A stretch of DNA of 64,000 bases from Legionellaceae bacterium (GCA_030696305.1 JAUYSP010000025.1:62001-126000), one strand, 5' to 3'; shown: positions 26,061 through 33,960, counted from the first letter of the stretch. Numbers and translations are program-made. The notes: a model not told the origin generated them from the sequence alone.

Positions 26061-26624
26061 CTATAATTTATTTTTTTTAAAATCGCATTCCACAAGATGG
26101 TCATCGACTAATCCAGCGGCCTGCATATAAGCATACATAATCGTTGAACCTACAAAGCTCATGCCTCTTTTTTTCAAATCTTTGGATAGTGTATCAGATT
26201 CAATAGTAGATGTTGGGATTTCTTGTATCTTATTTGGATAATTTATTTTGGGGTGATCATGAATAAAACGCCACACATACGTATCAAATGCTCCAAACTC
26301 ATGTTGTATTTTAATAAATATCTGTGCATTTTTACGAGCAGAAAATATTTTCAAACGATTACGAATAACACCTGGATTAGTTAGTAATATTTCCAATTCG
26401 TTATCAGTCATATTGGCCACAGCATACGGTTCGAATTGTTTGTATGCTAAGCGATATGCGTCGCGCCGTTTTAAAATCATTTCCCAAGTGAGACCGGCTT
26501 GAGCTCCTTCAAGTATTAGCATTTCTAAATGCTTTTGATCATCATGAACAGGAATACCCCATTCTGTATCATGATAATGTTCGTAATGAGGTTTATTCTG
26601 GCCAACCCAAGGGCAACGTTTCAT
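26061..26624 (-). CDS. tag: DNA-3-methyladenine glycosylase I (Tag)
   Basis: A 187-residue base-excision repair glycosylase that removes 3-methyladenine from alkylated DNA. The N-terminus RCPWVGQNKPHYEHYHDTEWG with Cys4 and His18 and the C-terminal DDHLVEC supply the zinc ligands of the family's zinc snap. LTWEMILKRRDAYR and the MSFVGSTIMYAYMQAAGLV region are also typical. The length equals that of E. coli Tag. Confidence 0.95.
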   Translation of the reverse strand: MKRCPWVGQNKPHYEHYHDTEWGIPVHDDQKHLEMLILEGAQAGLTWEMILKRRDAYRLAYKQFEPYAVANMTDNELEILLTNPGVIRNRLKIFSARKNAQIFIKIQHEFGAFDTYVWRFIHDHPKINYPNKIQEIPTSTIESDTLSKDLKKRGMSFVGSTIMYAYMQAAGLVDDHLVECDFKKNKL

Positions 26625-26691
26625 ATTTAAGCTCCAGAGTGATACAAATATTATATAAGTTTAAATTATTGTCTGATAGGGCGAACAGTAA

Positions 26692-27042
26692 TCAGATTTT
26701 TTTAACAAATTCTGATTTCAATTTCATTGCACCAATACCTTCAATTTTACAATCGATATTATGATCGCCATCGACTAGGCGAATATTTTTCACTCGGGTA
26801 CCAATTTTTAGCGTTTGAGATGAACCTTTAATTTTCAGGTCTTTGATAATCGAAATAGTGTCGCCATCATGTAAAATATTCCCATGAGCGTCTTTAATGT
26901 TATTTTCTTCTGATGACAATGACTCAGTTATTGACCATTCGTGGGCACATGATGGACAAATCATTAGATGATTATCTTCATAAGTGTATTCAGACTTACA
27001 TTGGGGACAGGGCGGTGTTGTCATCAGAGTAAACTCGTTCAT
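26692..27042 (-). CDS. yjdM: zinc-ribbon protein YjdM (PhnA family)
   Basis: A 116-residue protein with an N-terminal zinc ribbon (CPQC and CPSC pairs) and a C-terminal SH3-like PhnA domain containing the near-invariant block [20 protein letters not shown]. It is almost colinear with E. coli YjdM, once called PhnA though not a phosphonoacetate hydrolase. Physiological role unknown. The ATG at 27024 (MTTPPCPQC) aligns better with homologues and is an alternative start. Confidence 0.92.
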   Translation of the reverse strand: MNEFTLMTTPPCPQCKSEYTYEDNHLMICPSCAHEWSITESLSSEENNIKDAHGNILHDGDTISIIKDLKIKGSSQTLKIGTRVKNIRLVDGDHNIDCKIEGIGAMKLKSEFVKKI

Positions 27043-27149
27043 TAGTTCTATTTGCTTATTATACGAGCTTAATCAAAGCAATGATATGACAAAATGAATG
27101 ACCTATACCACCACTAAGTCTGGTTATTTTGATAATCAGACCTTTACTG

Positions 27150-27340
27150 TTTAGTCATTAGTTTGTCAATTGAAAAACTAGATGATGTGGATTACCCGTC
27201 CATTTAGATTGATTTTTAATTATCTGCTGTTGCGTAAAATATATAGTCAACTTTGGTCAGAAATACAGGGTACTCCGAATGATTACACCCGTAAACGTTA
27301 TGTCAATGGGAAGACGAATTGTTGCTTATGTTAAAATCGG
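27150..27340 (+). pseudogene. possible ferrochelatase (hemH) fragment
   Basis: The 428-bp stretch 27043-27470 has no intact gene. Within it one frame reads EKLDDVDYP, and after a shift another reads RPFRLIFNYLLLRKIYSQLW and then GTPNDYTRK. This order recalls the 'FLsDxRVVdyP ... ilR ... Y..iW...GSPL..yT.k' N-terminal region of ferrochelatase. The match is by eye, short and frameshifted, so it is tentative. Nothing else recognisable is present in the rest of the gap apart from a hairpin after oxyR. Confidence 0.25.
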
Positions 27341-27434
27341 ATGATTATAGTAAATTTTCTGATTTAAATTATAATCTAGAAAAAAGATGCGAAACATCTT
27401 CTACTCACATATGATTAGTCTCATTCAAATCCAG

Positions 27435-27464
27435 TGGCTCGTCTATGATTAAGCTGACGGGCCA
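27435..27464 (-). terminator. hairpin downstream of oxyR
   Basis: TGGCTCGTC and GACGGGCCA pair over nine positions with one non-Watson-Crick position, six bases beyond the oxyR stop. Position and shape fit a terminator, but no T-run follows. Confidence 0.45.
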
Positions 27465-27470
27465 ATCGAT

Positions 27471-28370
27471 TTATTCTTCACTACACTTAGATAAGTTTGC
27501 TTGAGTCACAGTTTTTATGTGATCGACAAGATGCTCCAACAGAATTTTTTTTGCAGTAGATTCTCTCCAAATGAAGCCAATAGTTCTCATGGGTATAGAC
27601 GAAGTAAATGGTAGATAACAGACTCCATCATTTGAACGACATGATAATTTTGGCATCAGTGTAATACCTACGCCGGCAGATACCATATGTCGTAACGTTT
27701 CGAGACTAGTCGCGCGAAAGTTTTTTGATTCCGATGCATTAGCTCTATGACAAACAGCAAGGGCTTGATCTCGCAGACAATGCCCATCTTCTAATAACAG
27801 CAGCGTTTTGTTTTCTAAGTCAGAAAAATTTGCAGTTTTTTGTTTTGCTAATGGATGCTCAAAAGGTACCGCTAAAACAAATTCTTCATCAAATAAAGGG
27901 CTGACAGAAAAATCCCCTTCTGTTGGTAAAGCCAATAATGCCCCATCAAGTTTTCCTTCATTGAGTTTTGTTAATAAATTTAAGGTGGTCTCCTCAACCA
28001 AATAAAGCGTTAATTTGGGAAACAGTGTTGATAGTCCAGGAATGATGAGTGGTAAAAGATATGGAGCCAATGTAGGAATAATACCTAGATGAAGTTCTCC
28101 ACAAAAAGGATCTTTTGATTGATTTGCTATTTCCTGTAAGGTTTCTACACGATAAAGAATATCTCTTGCCTGTTGGACAATTAATTTTCCTATTTCAGTA
28201 AAAAAAACTCGCTTGTTGCTGCGCTCAATAAGCAGTACACCCAATGATCCCTCAAGTTTTTTTATTTGCATACTTAATGCAGGCTGACTAACAAAGCATG
28301 CCTCAGCAGCCCGTCCAAAATGATTATGATCCGCCACAGCAATGAGATATTTCAAATCACGAATGTTCAT
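27471..28370 (-). CDS. oxyR: hydrogen-peroxide regulator OxyR
   Basis: A LysR-family regulator of 299 residues. The N-terminal helix-turn-helix (residues 1-60, MNIRDLKYLIAVADHNHFGRA) is followed by the sensor domain. The redox cysteines are in place: Cys198 in GHCLRDQA and Cys207 in LAVC, matching Cys199/Cys208 of E. coli, together with FRATSLETLRHMVSAG. It should activate peroxide defence genes upon disulfide formation. I chose the ATG at 28370; a TTG at 28382 would add four residues. It is divergent from the EEP-like gene, whose promoter may therefore be under OxyR influence. Confidence 0.94.
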   Translation of the reverse strand: MNIRDLKYLIAVADHNHFGRAAEACFVSQPALSMQIKKLEGSLGVLLIERSNKRVFFTEIGKLIVQQARDILYRVETLQEIANQSKDPFCGELHLGIIPTLAPYLLPLIIPGLSTLFPKLTLYLVEETTLNLLTKLNEGKLDGALLALPTEGDFSVSPLFDEEFVLAVPFEHPLAKQKTANFSDLENKTLLLLEDGHCLRDQALAVCHRANASESKNFRATSLETLRHMVSAGVGITLMPKLSCRSNDGVCYLPFTSSIPMRTIGFIWRESTAKKILLEHLVDHIKTVTQANLSKCSEE

Positions 28371-28510
28371 TAATGTCTTCAATTAAGTATCATCTGCAAA
28401 GTATACCATAATTAAAAGTTATCTATTTAATAAAATTAATATATTATATTTATTAATAAGTATGCGTAAAAATAGACCTTTATCCGATGTTATTAATGAA
28501 GAGGTCTATT

Positions 28511-29512
28511 ATGAAACATGCAAAAAATTTACGGTTCAATCAAGCATCGTTGAGTCATTCAACTGGTTTCTCTTGTTTAGGTGGCAATGATGTGGTCACA
28601 CAAAAAGTATCTGATCATCATCCAGTCATTCATGATGGCGTATTCTTTTGGAATGTAATGATGCAATGCAATAAACGAGGTGGTGGGCCAGGTTTTAACA
28701 ATGGGTTTGGTCTCATAGAAAGTGATATAGAGTACATTGCTCGCCTAGTTAAGGTAGCTCAAGTGATTGCAGAAGCAGTGTATCAAGACACCTCCATTGA
28801 AGCGATTAGTCTATGTGAAGGTCCTATTAAACCAGAACATGTCGCTATTTTATTTCATGCCTTGATGGCGTTTCCATTTATGAACCGATTTATGACGGAA
28901 GATATGTTTCATAAGCCAGCTGCCAAAGGACTAAATTGGGGGATCCTCATGCTAGCCGATACTCGCTATGCCGTGACGAAAGTTCGGTTTGATTCTATTG
29001 AGGACTATCCGAAATTAGCTAATCGGTTTCAAGTATGGAAACTGGAGCAAACTGGTCAAGAAAAATATATAGCACTTGCACACTTCCCTTTTGCAGGTGA
29101 TGAATATAAAACTGAAAAAATAGCTTTATCTGCCCATGGGCAGGAGTACTGTAGTTTGATAAATACGCTAATGAAAAATTATAGCAATGATAGTCTCATT
29201 TTTTGCGCAGATTTTAATTTTAATCCCTATCTCATCAGTCAATGGCGGGATCGTGCATTAGATAAAATTTCCCACAATAACAGCATTCTGCGAACATCTC
29301 GTAAACACGTTAAAACAGTTACTGTAGATGGCGTATTGTTATCGCTTAGAGAAAAACAAAAATATCATTATTCACGTCCTGAACCTGGGTTGTTTGGGCA
29401 ACTTAAATCTGAATATCGTTTCTTTCAAGCCCATGTGAAACATGTTTTTTGGGATTTAGTACAAAATGAACATGGTAAACAATTTGGTCTTGTTCCGTAC
29501 CATTCATTATAA
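28511..29512 (+). CDS. endonuclease/exonuclease/phosphatase-fold protein with displaced SDH motif
   Basis: A 333-residue cytosolic protein with most EEP-superfamily motifs: WN (Asn48), an acidic strand end CEGP (Glu103), AHFPF, CADFN (Asp234, Asn236) and VDGVLLS (Asp273). In ordinary EEP enzymes the final SDH..P motif follows these at the C-terminus. Here SDHHPV (residues 34-39) precedes all of them, and none is seen at the C-terminus, as if the fold were circularly permuted. The start ATG has an AAGAGGT site. A phosphoesterase or nuclease activity is likely, with unknown substrate. An upstream ATG at 28487's frame would add eight residues. Confidence 0.6.
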   Translation: MKHAKNLRFNQASLSHSTGFSCLGGNDVVTQKVSDHHPVIHDGVFFWNVMMQCNKRGGGPGFNNGFGLIESDIEYIARLVKVAQVIAEAVYQDTSIEAISLCEGPIKPEHVAILFHALMAFPFMNRFMTEDMFHKPAAKGLNWGILMLADTRYAVTKVRFDSIEDYPKLANRFQVWKLEQTGQEKYIALAHFPFAGDEYKTEKIALSAHGQEYCSLINTLMKNYSNDSLIFCADFNFNPYLISQWRDRALDKISHNNSILRTSRKHVKTVTVDGVLLSLREKQKYHYSRPEPGLFGQLKSEYRFFQAHVKHVFWDLVQNEHGKQFGLVPYHSL

Positions 29513-29550
29513 TTATAAAAGTATTTTCCAAATCCAATAATGCATGAGCC

Positions 29551-29572
29551 ACCACTGCTCAAGAGCGGTGGT
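29551..29572 (+). terminator. hairpin downstream of the EEP-like gene
   Basis: Ten consecutive pairs (one G-U) form a stem ACCACTGCTC / GAGCGGTGGT with a very tight loop, 38 bases after the stop at 29512. There is no T-run. Confidence 0.45.
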
Positions 29573-29645
29573 AGTGATGCTTCTGGTATTGTTAGAGATG
29601 ATTCTGGTATTGTTGTATGAGTTAACCCATTAAATGGAATTGTTT

Positions 29646-29789
29646 ATGTCTATTTTTAAGAAATTCAAAAAATTTTATCGGTCATCAGCAGAAAATAGAA
29701 TTCAAATATATTTATTCCTGGGATTTGTGATTATCCCAGTTATTGGAATGACTATTCTGTATATTTATGTAAATGTATTTTGGTTATAG
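29646..29789 (+). CDS. small single-span membrane protein, NapE-like
   Basis: A 47-residue ORF too short for usual gene calling. It has a basic N-terminus (MSIFKKFKKFYRSSAENR) and a single transmembrane helix (YLFLGFVIIPVIGMTILYIY). The layout and the 'FL..vi.P..' pattern resemble NapE/TorE small membrane proteins, but the conserved 'GGYGF.vWM' end is not present, so the assignment is weak. GGA lies eight bases upstream of the ATG. No nap genes are nearby. Confidence 0.45.
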   Translation: MSIFKKFKKFYRSSAENRIQIYLFLGFVIIPVIGMTILYIYVNVFWL

Positions 29790-29800
29790 TGCCACGAGCG

Positions 29801-29884
29801 ATGCAAAAATTACCCCATGAATTTTATCAACAAGAAACAACTCTAGTAGCCAAGTCATTACTTGGTTATTTTCTAAGGCAATGA
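29801..29884 (+). pseudogene. N-terminal remnant of 3-methyladenine DNA glycosylase II (Mpg/AAG)
   Basis: This 27-codon ORF reads MQKLPHEFYQQETTLVAKSL then LGYFLRQ before a stop. It matches the conserved N-terminus of the Mpg/AAG family (LP..FY...T..VA..LLG..L), normally about 190-200 residues. The rest of the gene is missing, and the VOC gene on the other strand ends eight bases later. It is a decayed copy; the unrelated Tag glycosylase at 26061 is intact. Confidence 0.65.
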
Positions 29885-29891
29885 TATGGAC

Positions 29892-30269
29892 TCATCCACC
29901 ATAAGGACGAGTGATAACCTCAAGAAAGTGTCCATTGAGATCATGGAAATAAAACCCACGCCCACCATCATTATGATTGATTTTGTCTGGTTCTACTTTT
30001 TTATGATCAGCCCAATACGCAATTTTCCTCTGAAGAATGCGCGTAAAAATCTCATCAAAGTCAGATTCCCCGACCAGAAAAGCATAATGTCTTGGTAGAA
30101 TTTCATTTTTAGTTTGCGCAAAATCAAGACTGACCTCGTTATTTGTTTTTACTACCATAAACGGGCCAAAACGTATAGGACTGGGAAGACCTAAAATTTC
30201 CGACAAAAAGCTAGCGGATAGTTTATTATCATAGGCAGGAATGATCGTGTGATTGAAATCAATAGCCAT
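29892..30269 (-). CDS. VOC-family (glyoxalase-like) protein
   Basis: A protein of about 125 residues with the paired beta-alpha-beta-beta-beta modules of the vicinal oxygen chelate superfamily. Candidate metal ligands are the histidine in DFNHTIIPA near the N-terminus, His in RHYAFLV and the final glutamate in GHFLEVITRPYG. Members are dioxygenases, glyoxalases or resistance proteins; the substrate here is unknown. The ATG at 30269 has GGA seven bases upstream and aligns with related proteins. ATGs at 30281/30284 and a TTG at 30305 are alternatives. Confidence 0.8.
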   Translation of the reverse strand: MAIDFNHTIIPAYDNKLSASFLSEILGLPSPIRFGPFMVVKTNNEVSLDFAQTKNEILPRHYAFLVGESDFDEIFTRILQRKIAYWADHKKVEPDKINHNDGGRGFYFHDLNGHFLEVITRPYGG

Positions 30270-30348
30270 AAAATTTTCCATCATATTCAAGTCATTTCGT
30301 TCCAATAGATTGCCAGAGATTATTATTAAAATCCAATGACAAATATAT

Positions 30349-30377
30349 TTGTTATCATTACCACACTAATGTATAAT
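30349..30377 (+). promoter_or_regulatory. sigma70 promoter of the DMT transporter
   Basis: TTGTTA (30349-30354) and a perfect TATAAT (30372-30377) are separated by 17 bases. The expected transcription start near 30384 leaves a leader of about 25 bases with a GGTGGG ribosome site before ATG 30409, which decides the start codon. Confidence 0.7.
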
Positions 30378-30408
30378 ATTGAAACATTTTATGGGTGGTG
30401 GGTATTTA

Positions 30409-31350
30409 ATGCAAAAAAAAATTGCACTATTATTGGTGACCTTAACAGCCATTTTTTGGGGGACTAATTTTATTGTTAGTAAATCCATTCTCGAGCATTT
30501 GTCACCTATAATCGCAGCAGCCCTCCGGTTTTCTTTAGCGGCAGTACTTCTTTTACCCATTATTTTATATAGCGAATCCCTGAATAAAATTAAAGAAGCA
30601 ATCAAGCAAAACCTAAGTGTTTATCTATTTTTAGGAATTGTAGGTGTAGCAGGGTTTAATGGCTTATTTTTTTTGGGAATCAAATACACCACCCCAATCA
30701 ATGGCGCATTAATCATGGGTACAAATCCACTTGTTACCCTGCTTTTATCTGTAATTTTTTTGAAAGAACCAATTTATAAGAACCAACGTATCGGTGTGTT
30801 ATTTAGCTTAATGGGTGTCTTAGTCGTGATTACTAATGGCACACTTCAGCAGTTATTACATTTACATATTGCTTTTGGTGATTGGATCATTATGGGTTCA
30901 AATTTGTGTTGGGCTGTTTATGGCGTCGTTGGTAAACGATATCTTAAATCAAGTAAACCATTAGTTACAACGACAGTAACCATGATCATTGGCGCTTTAA
31001 CACTCATACTGCTGGCTCTCCCTGAGCTCAATATGGCGCAATTATGGGACCAGTCAAAACAGATCTGTGGCGGATTAATGTATGTTGTTATTTTCGGAAC
31101 AGTGCTTGCATACTTATTTTGGAATTATGGACTTACGCATTTAGGTGCCAGCAATACCGCGGTATTTTTTAATTTAGTGCCTTTAGTTACAGTAAGTCAT
31201 GCCCTAATCCTGGGCCAATCCATCTCCTCAGTACAAATTTGGGGTGGTTTAGCAGTAATTTTTGGCGTTCTAGTCTCAACAAACATTATCAAAGTGCCCT
31301 ACCTAAAAGAAAATGGACGTTCAAATGAGCCATTAGAAGTCGCTGGATAG
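30409..31350 (+). CDS. EamA/DMT-family transporter
   Basis: A 313-residue inner-membrane protein with ten predicted helices in two repeated EamA halves. Typical motifs are ITAIFWGTNFIVSK-like text at the N-terminus, GTNPLVTLLLS after the fourth helix, and the second half starting near GDWIIMGSNLCWAVYGV, with the GTVLAYLFWNYGL block. The family exports or imports amino acids, nucleosides or other metabolites. The promoter position favours ATG 30409; upstream starts at 30379 (TTG) or 30391 are unlikely. Confidence 0.88.
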   Translation: MQKKIALLLVTLTAIFWGTNFIVSKSILEHLSPIIAAALRFSLAAVLLLPIILYSESLNKIKEAIKQNLSVYLFLGIVGVAGFNGLFFLGIKYTTPINGALIMGTNPLVTLLLSVIFLKEPIYKNQRIGVLFSLMGVLVVITNGTLQQLLHLHIAFGDWIIMGSNLCWAVYGVVGKRYLKSSKPLVTTTVTMIIGALTLILLALPELNMAQLWDQSKQICGGLMYVVIFGTVLAYLFWNYGLTHLGASNTAVFFNLVPLVTVSHALILGQSISSVQIWGGLAVIFGVLVSTNIIKVPYLKENGRSNEPLEVAG

Positions 31351-31357
31351 AAGTATC

Positions 31358-31738
31358 TCACCCTACCCTATTTTTTGCTTGCTCCCAAATCATCATACAT
31401 TGTTCAAAAGAATGCCCATTCAGATTGCTTAATCCACTTTCGCTAGCAATTGCTTGAACTGCACTCAACCGACGCTCCAATTTGTTCAATGCTTTTTCGA
31501 GTGTGTCCTGTGGATCAAAGTTACAAAAAACAGATAAGGAAAATACCGCATGCAACAGATCGCCTATCTCCTCTTGTAAATCAGTTGGATTGCAAGATAT
31601 CTTCGTGCCGGTCAAATGCTCATTAATTTCAACACATTCACTCTGAATTTGGGCCATAATTTGTGTTGTATTTTCCCAACAAAATCCAAATGTTACAGCT
31701 TCCTTTTCTAACTTGATTATTTTTTCCATTAAATTCAT
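31358..31738 (-). CDS. MazG-like nucleotide pyrophosphohydrolase
   Basis: A 126-residue protein corresponding to a single MazG domain. The acidic pairs SECVEINEH and LQEEIGDLLHAVF provide the Mg2+-binding E-E and E-x-x-D residues. The C-terminal block (LSAVQAIASESGL then IWEQAKN) matches the tail of full-length MazG. It likely hydrolyses NTPs or an alarmone-like or damaged nucleotide to the monophosphate. It is convergent with the DMT transporter gene, 7 bp apart. Half the length of E. coli MazG, it is similar to single-domain housecleaning enzymes. Confidence 0.8.
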   Translation of the reverse strand: MNLMEKIIKLEKEAVTFGFCWENTTQIMAQIQSECVEINEHLTGTKISCNPTDLQEEIGDLLHAVFSLSVFCNFDPQDTLEKALNKLERRLSAVQAIASESGLSNLNGHSFEQCMMIWEQAKNRVG

Positions 31739-32031
31739 TTTAATACCTTCAAATCGTTTAATATGTTATAAAACCAACGCAAATAACTTGTATTTTAACC
31801 CTGCTACCAATATTTAAATTATCGTAGGATTACTTTACACTAGTTAATTATTCAATGTTATATCAAATACTAGGGAAAATGGTAGATATGCCAGATTGTA
31901 TAGGCTCGTGGTACCAAAAATTTTTGAAAATCAAACAATCTATTTATATCTCAACATTCGACATCTTTATAAAATCCAGATCGGTGTTTCAATTAAAAAT
32001 TGTTCTAGGTTGCTTTACTTGGTTCGTAAAA

Positions 32032-32724
32032 ATGGCATATCGTCATTTTTTTTTTAAAATAGCTAAAGTCGAGTATATAGCCACCCTGTTTCTTTGTTTT
32101 TGCTCTGTCGGATGGGGGCAACAAATTGACAAAATGTGGTCTTTATTTACATTAAATGGTAATTATGATGAATTCTTATATAATGTAGAACCACAATTAC
32201 GCGTGGCCTATACTACTCAATACCCATTCCAGCAGTTTTTAACTAATATCGGAGGGGGGTATGCATTATCAAATGAATGGCAAGCTTGGTTAGGGCAAAC
32301 ATTTAGTGCCGATTCTCAGGACGCGTTACCTGGCAGTCTTGATGAATATCGCTTGTGGGAACAATTGGTTTGGAATCATTCAATGCAACAAAACCAATTG
32401 ATCTCTCGTACTCGATTAGAAGAACGAAAATCATTGTATTTCAGTCCTATAGCCTGTCGATTGAGAGAGCGGCTATTATTTAAAACGCCACTAACCAATA
32501 ATATGTCGATGATAATTAGTGATGAATTTTTTATTAATTTAAATTCAGTAAATTGGATCATTACAAAACGGTTCGACCAAAATAGAGCATACATTGGCGT
32601 GGAGCAACAGCTATCCCCTACTATGTTTTTAAGTGCTGGATATATGAATCAATATCTTTCTTTAAAAATACCTCAATTCAACCCGGTGTTAGTCATTAAT
32701 TTTACTGTAAATCTAGCAACCTAA
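32032..32724 (+). CDS. DUF2490 outer-membrane-type protein
   Basis: A 230-residue protein with a signal peptide (AYRHFFFKIAKVEYIATLFL, cleavage after VGWG/Q) and then alternating beta strands with aromatic ends (WSLFTLNGNYDE, EYRLWEQLVW, RTRLEERK, YIGVEQQL, LSAGYMNQY), characteristic of DUF2490. The family is thought to be small outer-membrane beta-barrels of unknown function. The frame is open further upstream (ATG 31855) but only the 32032 start places the signal peptide at the N-terminus. Confidence 0.75.
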   Translation: MAYRHFFFKIAKVEYIATLFLCFCSVGWGQQIDKMWSLFTLNGNYDEFLYNVEPQLRVAYTTQYPFQQFLTNIGGGYALSNEWQAWLGQTFSADSQDALPGSLDEYRLWEQLVWNHSMQQNQLISRTRLEERKSLYFSPIACRLRERLLFKTPLTNNMSMIISDEFFINLNSVNWIITKRFDQNRAYIGVEQQLSPTMFLSAGYMNQYLSLKIPQFNPVLVINFTVNLAT

Positions 32725-32769
32725 TTAGATTGTGATATCCTATAGATCTTTGCAAATTGAAAAAACCTT

Positions 32770-33720
32770 TTGGATATTTATAAAGACACAACTGCTATTT
32801 ACATAGCAAAACCAGAATTTCTTCCCGAACTTTGCGGCGAGCTGGATGATATTCCCGCTGTCATTGAAGATATGGTGTTTTCATCCTCTCCAGCTATTTA
32901 CGCATGTTTTGCCCAAGATATTTGGCTTGATCCGCAAATTGTTTCCTTTCAATCAATTTCAGAGGCTGTGAATATTCTACGTAAAACAGGAAAATTTTGG
33001 TATACACACCCGATAAGTAACATAAGACGTTCTCGATTAATTGAAGAACAATTACGCCAGTGTCCTCCATTGATTCGCCACTTTCCAATTGAATCAGATA
33101 TTCCATCTATTGGTGGATTTAGTCTGTTAGATAAGAACACCTTAGTTTACAGTACTAAACGCAGTAAAAAGTGGCCTGATGGACGTTGTTATTTCATAGA
33201 GAATAAAATCAATCCTCCAAATCGTGCGTATTTAAAATTATGGGAAGCACTGACATTATTGTCTAAATATCCTCAAAAGGGAGACACAGCCCTTGATCTT
33301 GGCGCATCGCCTGGCGGCTGGACTTATGTATTACAATCATTAGGAGCTAGAGTAACAGCTGTTGATAAGGCGCTACTCGATCCTAAAATCGCAAATCTAC
33401 CTCACGTTACGTTTCTAAAACAAAGTGGATTTGCTTTAGATCCTAACACATTAGATAATACATATGATTGGGTGTTATCCGATATTGCTTGTTACCCAGA
33501 TAGAGCATATGCGTTAATTATGAAATGGATAACCTCAGGTAAAGCCAAAAATATGATTTTTACAATTAAGCTGCAGGGGAAAACCGATTTACCCACCATT
33601 CAACTTTTTAAAACCATACCAAATTCCTCTATTCTTAATTTATATTATAACAAACATGAAGCAACATTTTTTTATCCTGCATTATCTCAGGGTTGTCCCA
33701 TTATAAATTATTGTGCATAA
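32770..33720 (+). CDS. rlmM: RlmM-like 23S rRNA 2'-O-methyltransferase, C-terminus replaced by an inserted element
   Basis: A 316-residue SAM-dependent methyltransferase with a THUMP-like N-terminal half and an RrmJ-fold domain. Key motifs are PPNRAYLKLWEAL, the SAM loop DLGASPGGWT (Asp176 on) and a VTAVDKALLD strand, as in RlmM, which methylates C2498 of 23S rRNA. The stop in front of it leaves TTG 32770 as the only early start. Codons after 33687 (reading QGCPIINYCA) come from the 173-bp inserted element. The former tail (ERLLTIRKDFSYPRPWVLPM onward, to a stop at 33960) now lies beyond the element. Activity may be altered or lost. Confidence 0.8.
   Translation: MDIYKDTTAIYIAKPEFLPELCGELDDIPAVIEDMVFSSSPAIYACFAQDIWLDPQIVSFQSISEAVNILRKTGKFWYTHPISNIRRSRLIEEQLRQCPPLIRHFPIESDIPSIGGFSLLDKNTLVYSTKRSKKWPDGRCYFIENKINPPNRAYLKLWEALTLLSKYPQKGDTALDLGASPGGWTYVLQSLGARVTAVDKALLDPKIANLPHVTFLKQSGFALDPNTLDNTYDWVLSDIACYPDRAYALIMKWITSGKAKNMIFTIKLQGKTDLPTIQLFKTIPNSSILNLYYNKHEATFFYPALSQGCPIINYCA
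33678..33687 (+). repeat. target-site duplication, left copy
   Basis: TGCATTATCT directly abuts the left inverted repeat of the inserted element and is repeated identically at 33861-33870 after the right inverted repeat. Confidence 0.85.
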
Positions 33721-33860
33721 AATATTAATTTTGATATTATACAGTCATAATTGTCTTTGCGAGCGTTAGCGAAGCAATCCAGAATAGGATTTTTTAAGTC
33801 ACATCGATCTGGATTGATTCACTTCGTTCGCAAAGACGGCTATTTAATGGGACAACCCTG
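33688..33860. mobile_element. 173-bp MITE-like element with 16-bp terminal inverted repeats
   Basis: The element begins CAGGGTTGTCCCATTA and ends TAATGGGACAACCCTG, a perfect 16-bp inverted repeat. It is flanked by a perfect 10-bp direct repeat. It codes for no transposase. CAGGG ends with 8-10-bp target duplications fit the ISAs1 family as I remember it, so it is probably a non-autonomous derivative. Inside it lies a second, longer palindrome (33754-33834). Confidence 0.85.
33754..33834. repeat. internal long imperfect palindrome
   Basis: GTCTTTGCGAGCGTTAGCGA and the following AGCAATCCAG are answered by CTGGATTGATTCACTTCGTT and CGCAAAGAC at the other end, an imperfect 30-bp inverted repeat. 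The sequence resembles the widespread interspersed palindromes of the 'CTTTGCGAGCG...GAAGCAATCCAG' type seen in many host-associated bacteria. A spurious ORF runs through it. Confidence 0.75.
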
Positions 33861-33870
33861 TGCATTATCT
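33861..33870 (+). repeat. target-site duplication, right copy
   Basis: TGCATTATCT, identical to 33678-33687, immediately follows the right inverted repeat. Confidence 0.85.
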
Positions 33871-33960
33871 GAGCGTTTGTTGACAATTCGTAAGGACTTC
33901 TCTTATCCACGCCCCTGGGTGTTACCAATGAAGGAGATATTACAATATGGATTTGTTTAG
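33871..33960 (+). pseudogene. displaced 3' end of the RlmM-like gene
   Basis: If the 173-bp element and one target copy are removed, the methyltransferase frame continues from PALS into ERLLTIRKDFSYPRPWVLPM and KEILQYGFV and stops at 33960. These 29 codons were thus the original C-terminus. Their last codons overlap the start of the amino-acid permease gene at 33947, showing the two genes once overlapped. Confidence 0.75.

Noticed and set aside
33751-33960. 69-codon ORF as a gene
   Set aside because: It is a chimera of the MITE interior (the SLRALAKQS-type repeat text) and the displaced tail of the RlmM-like gene.
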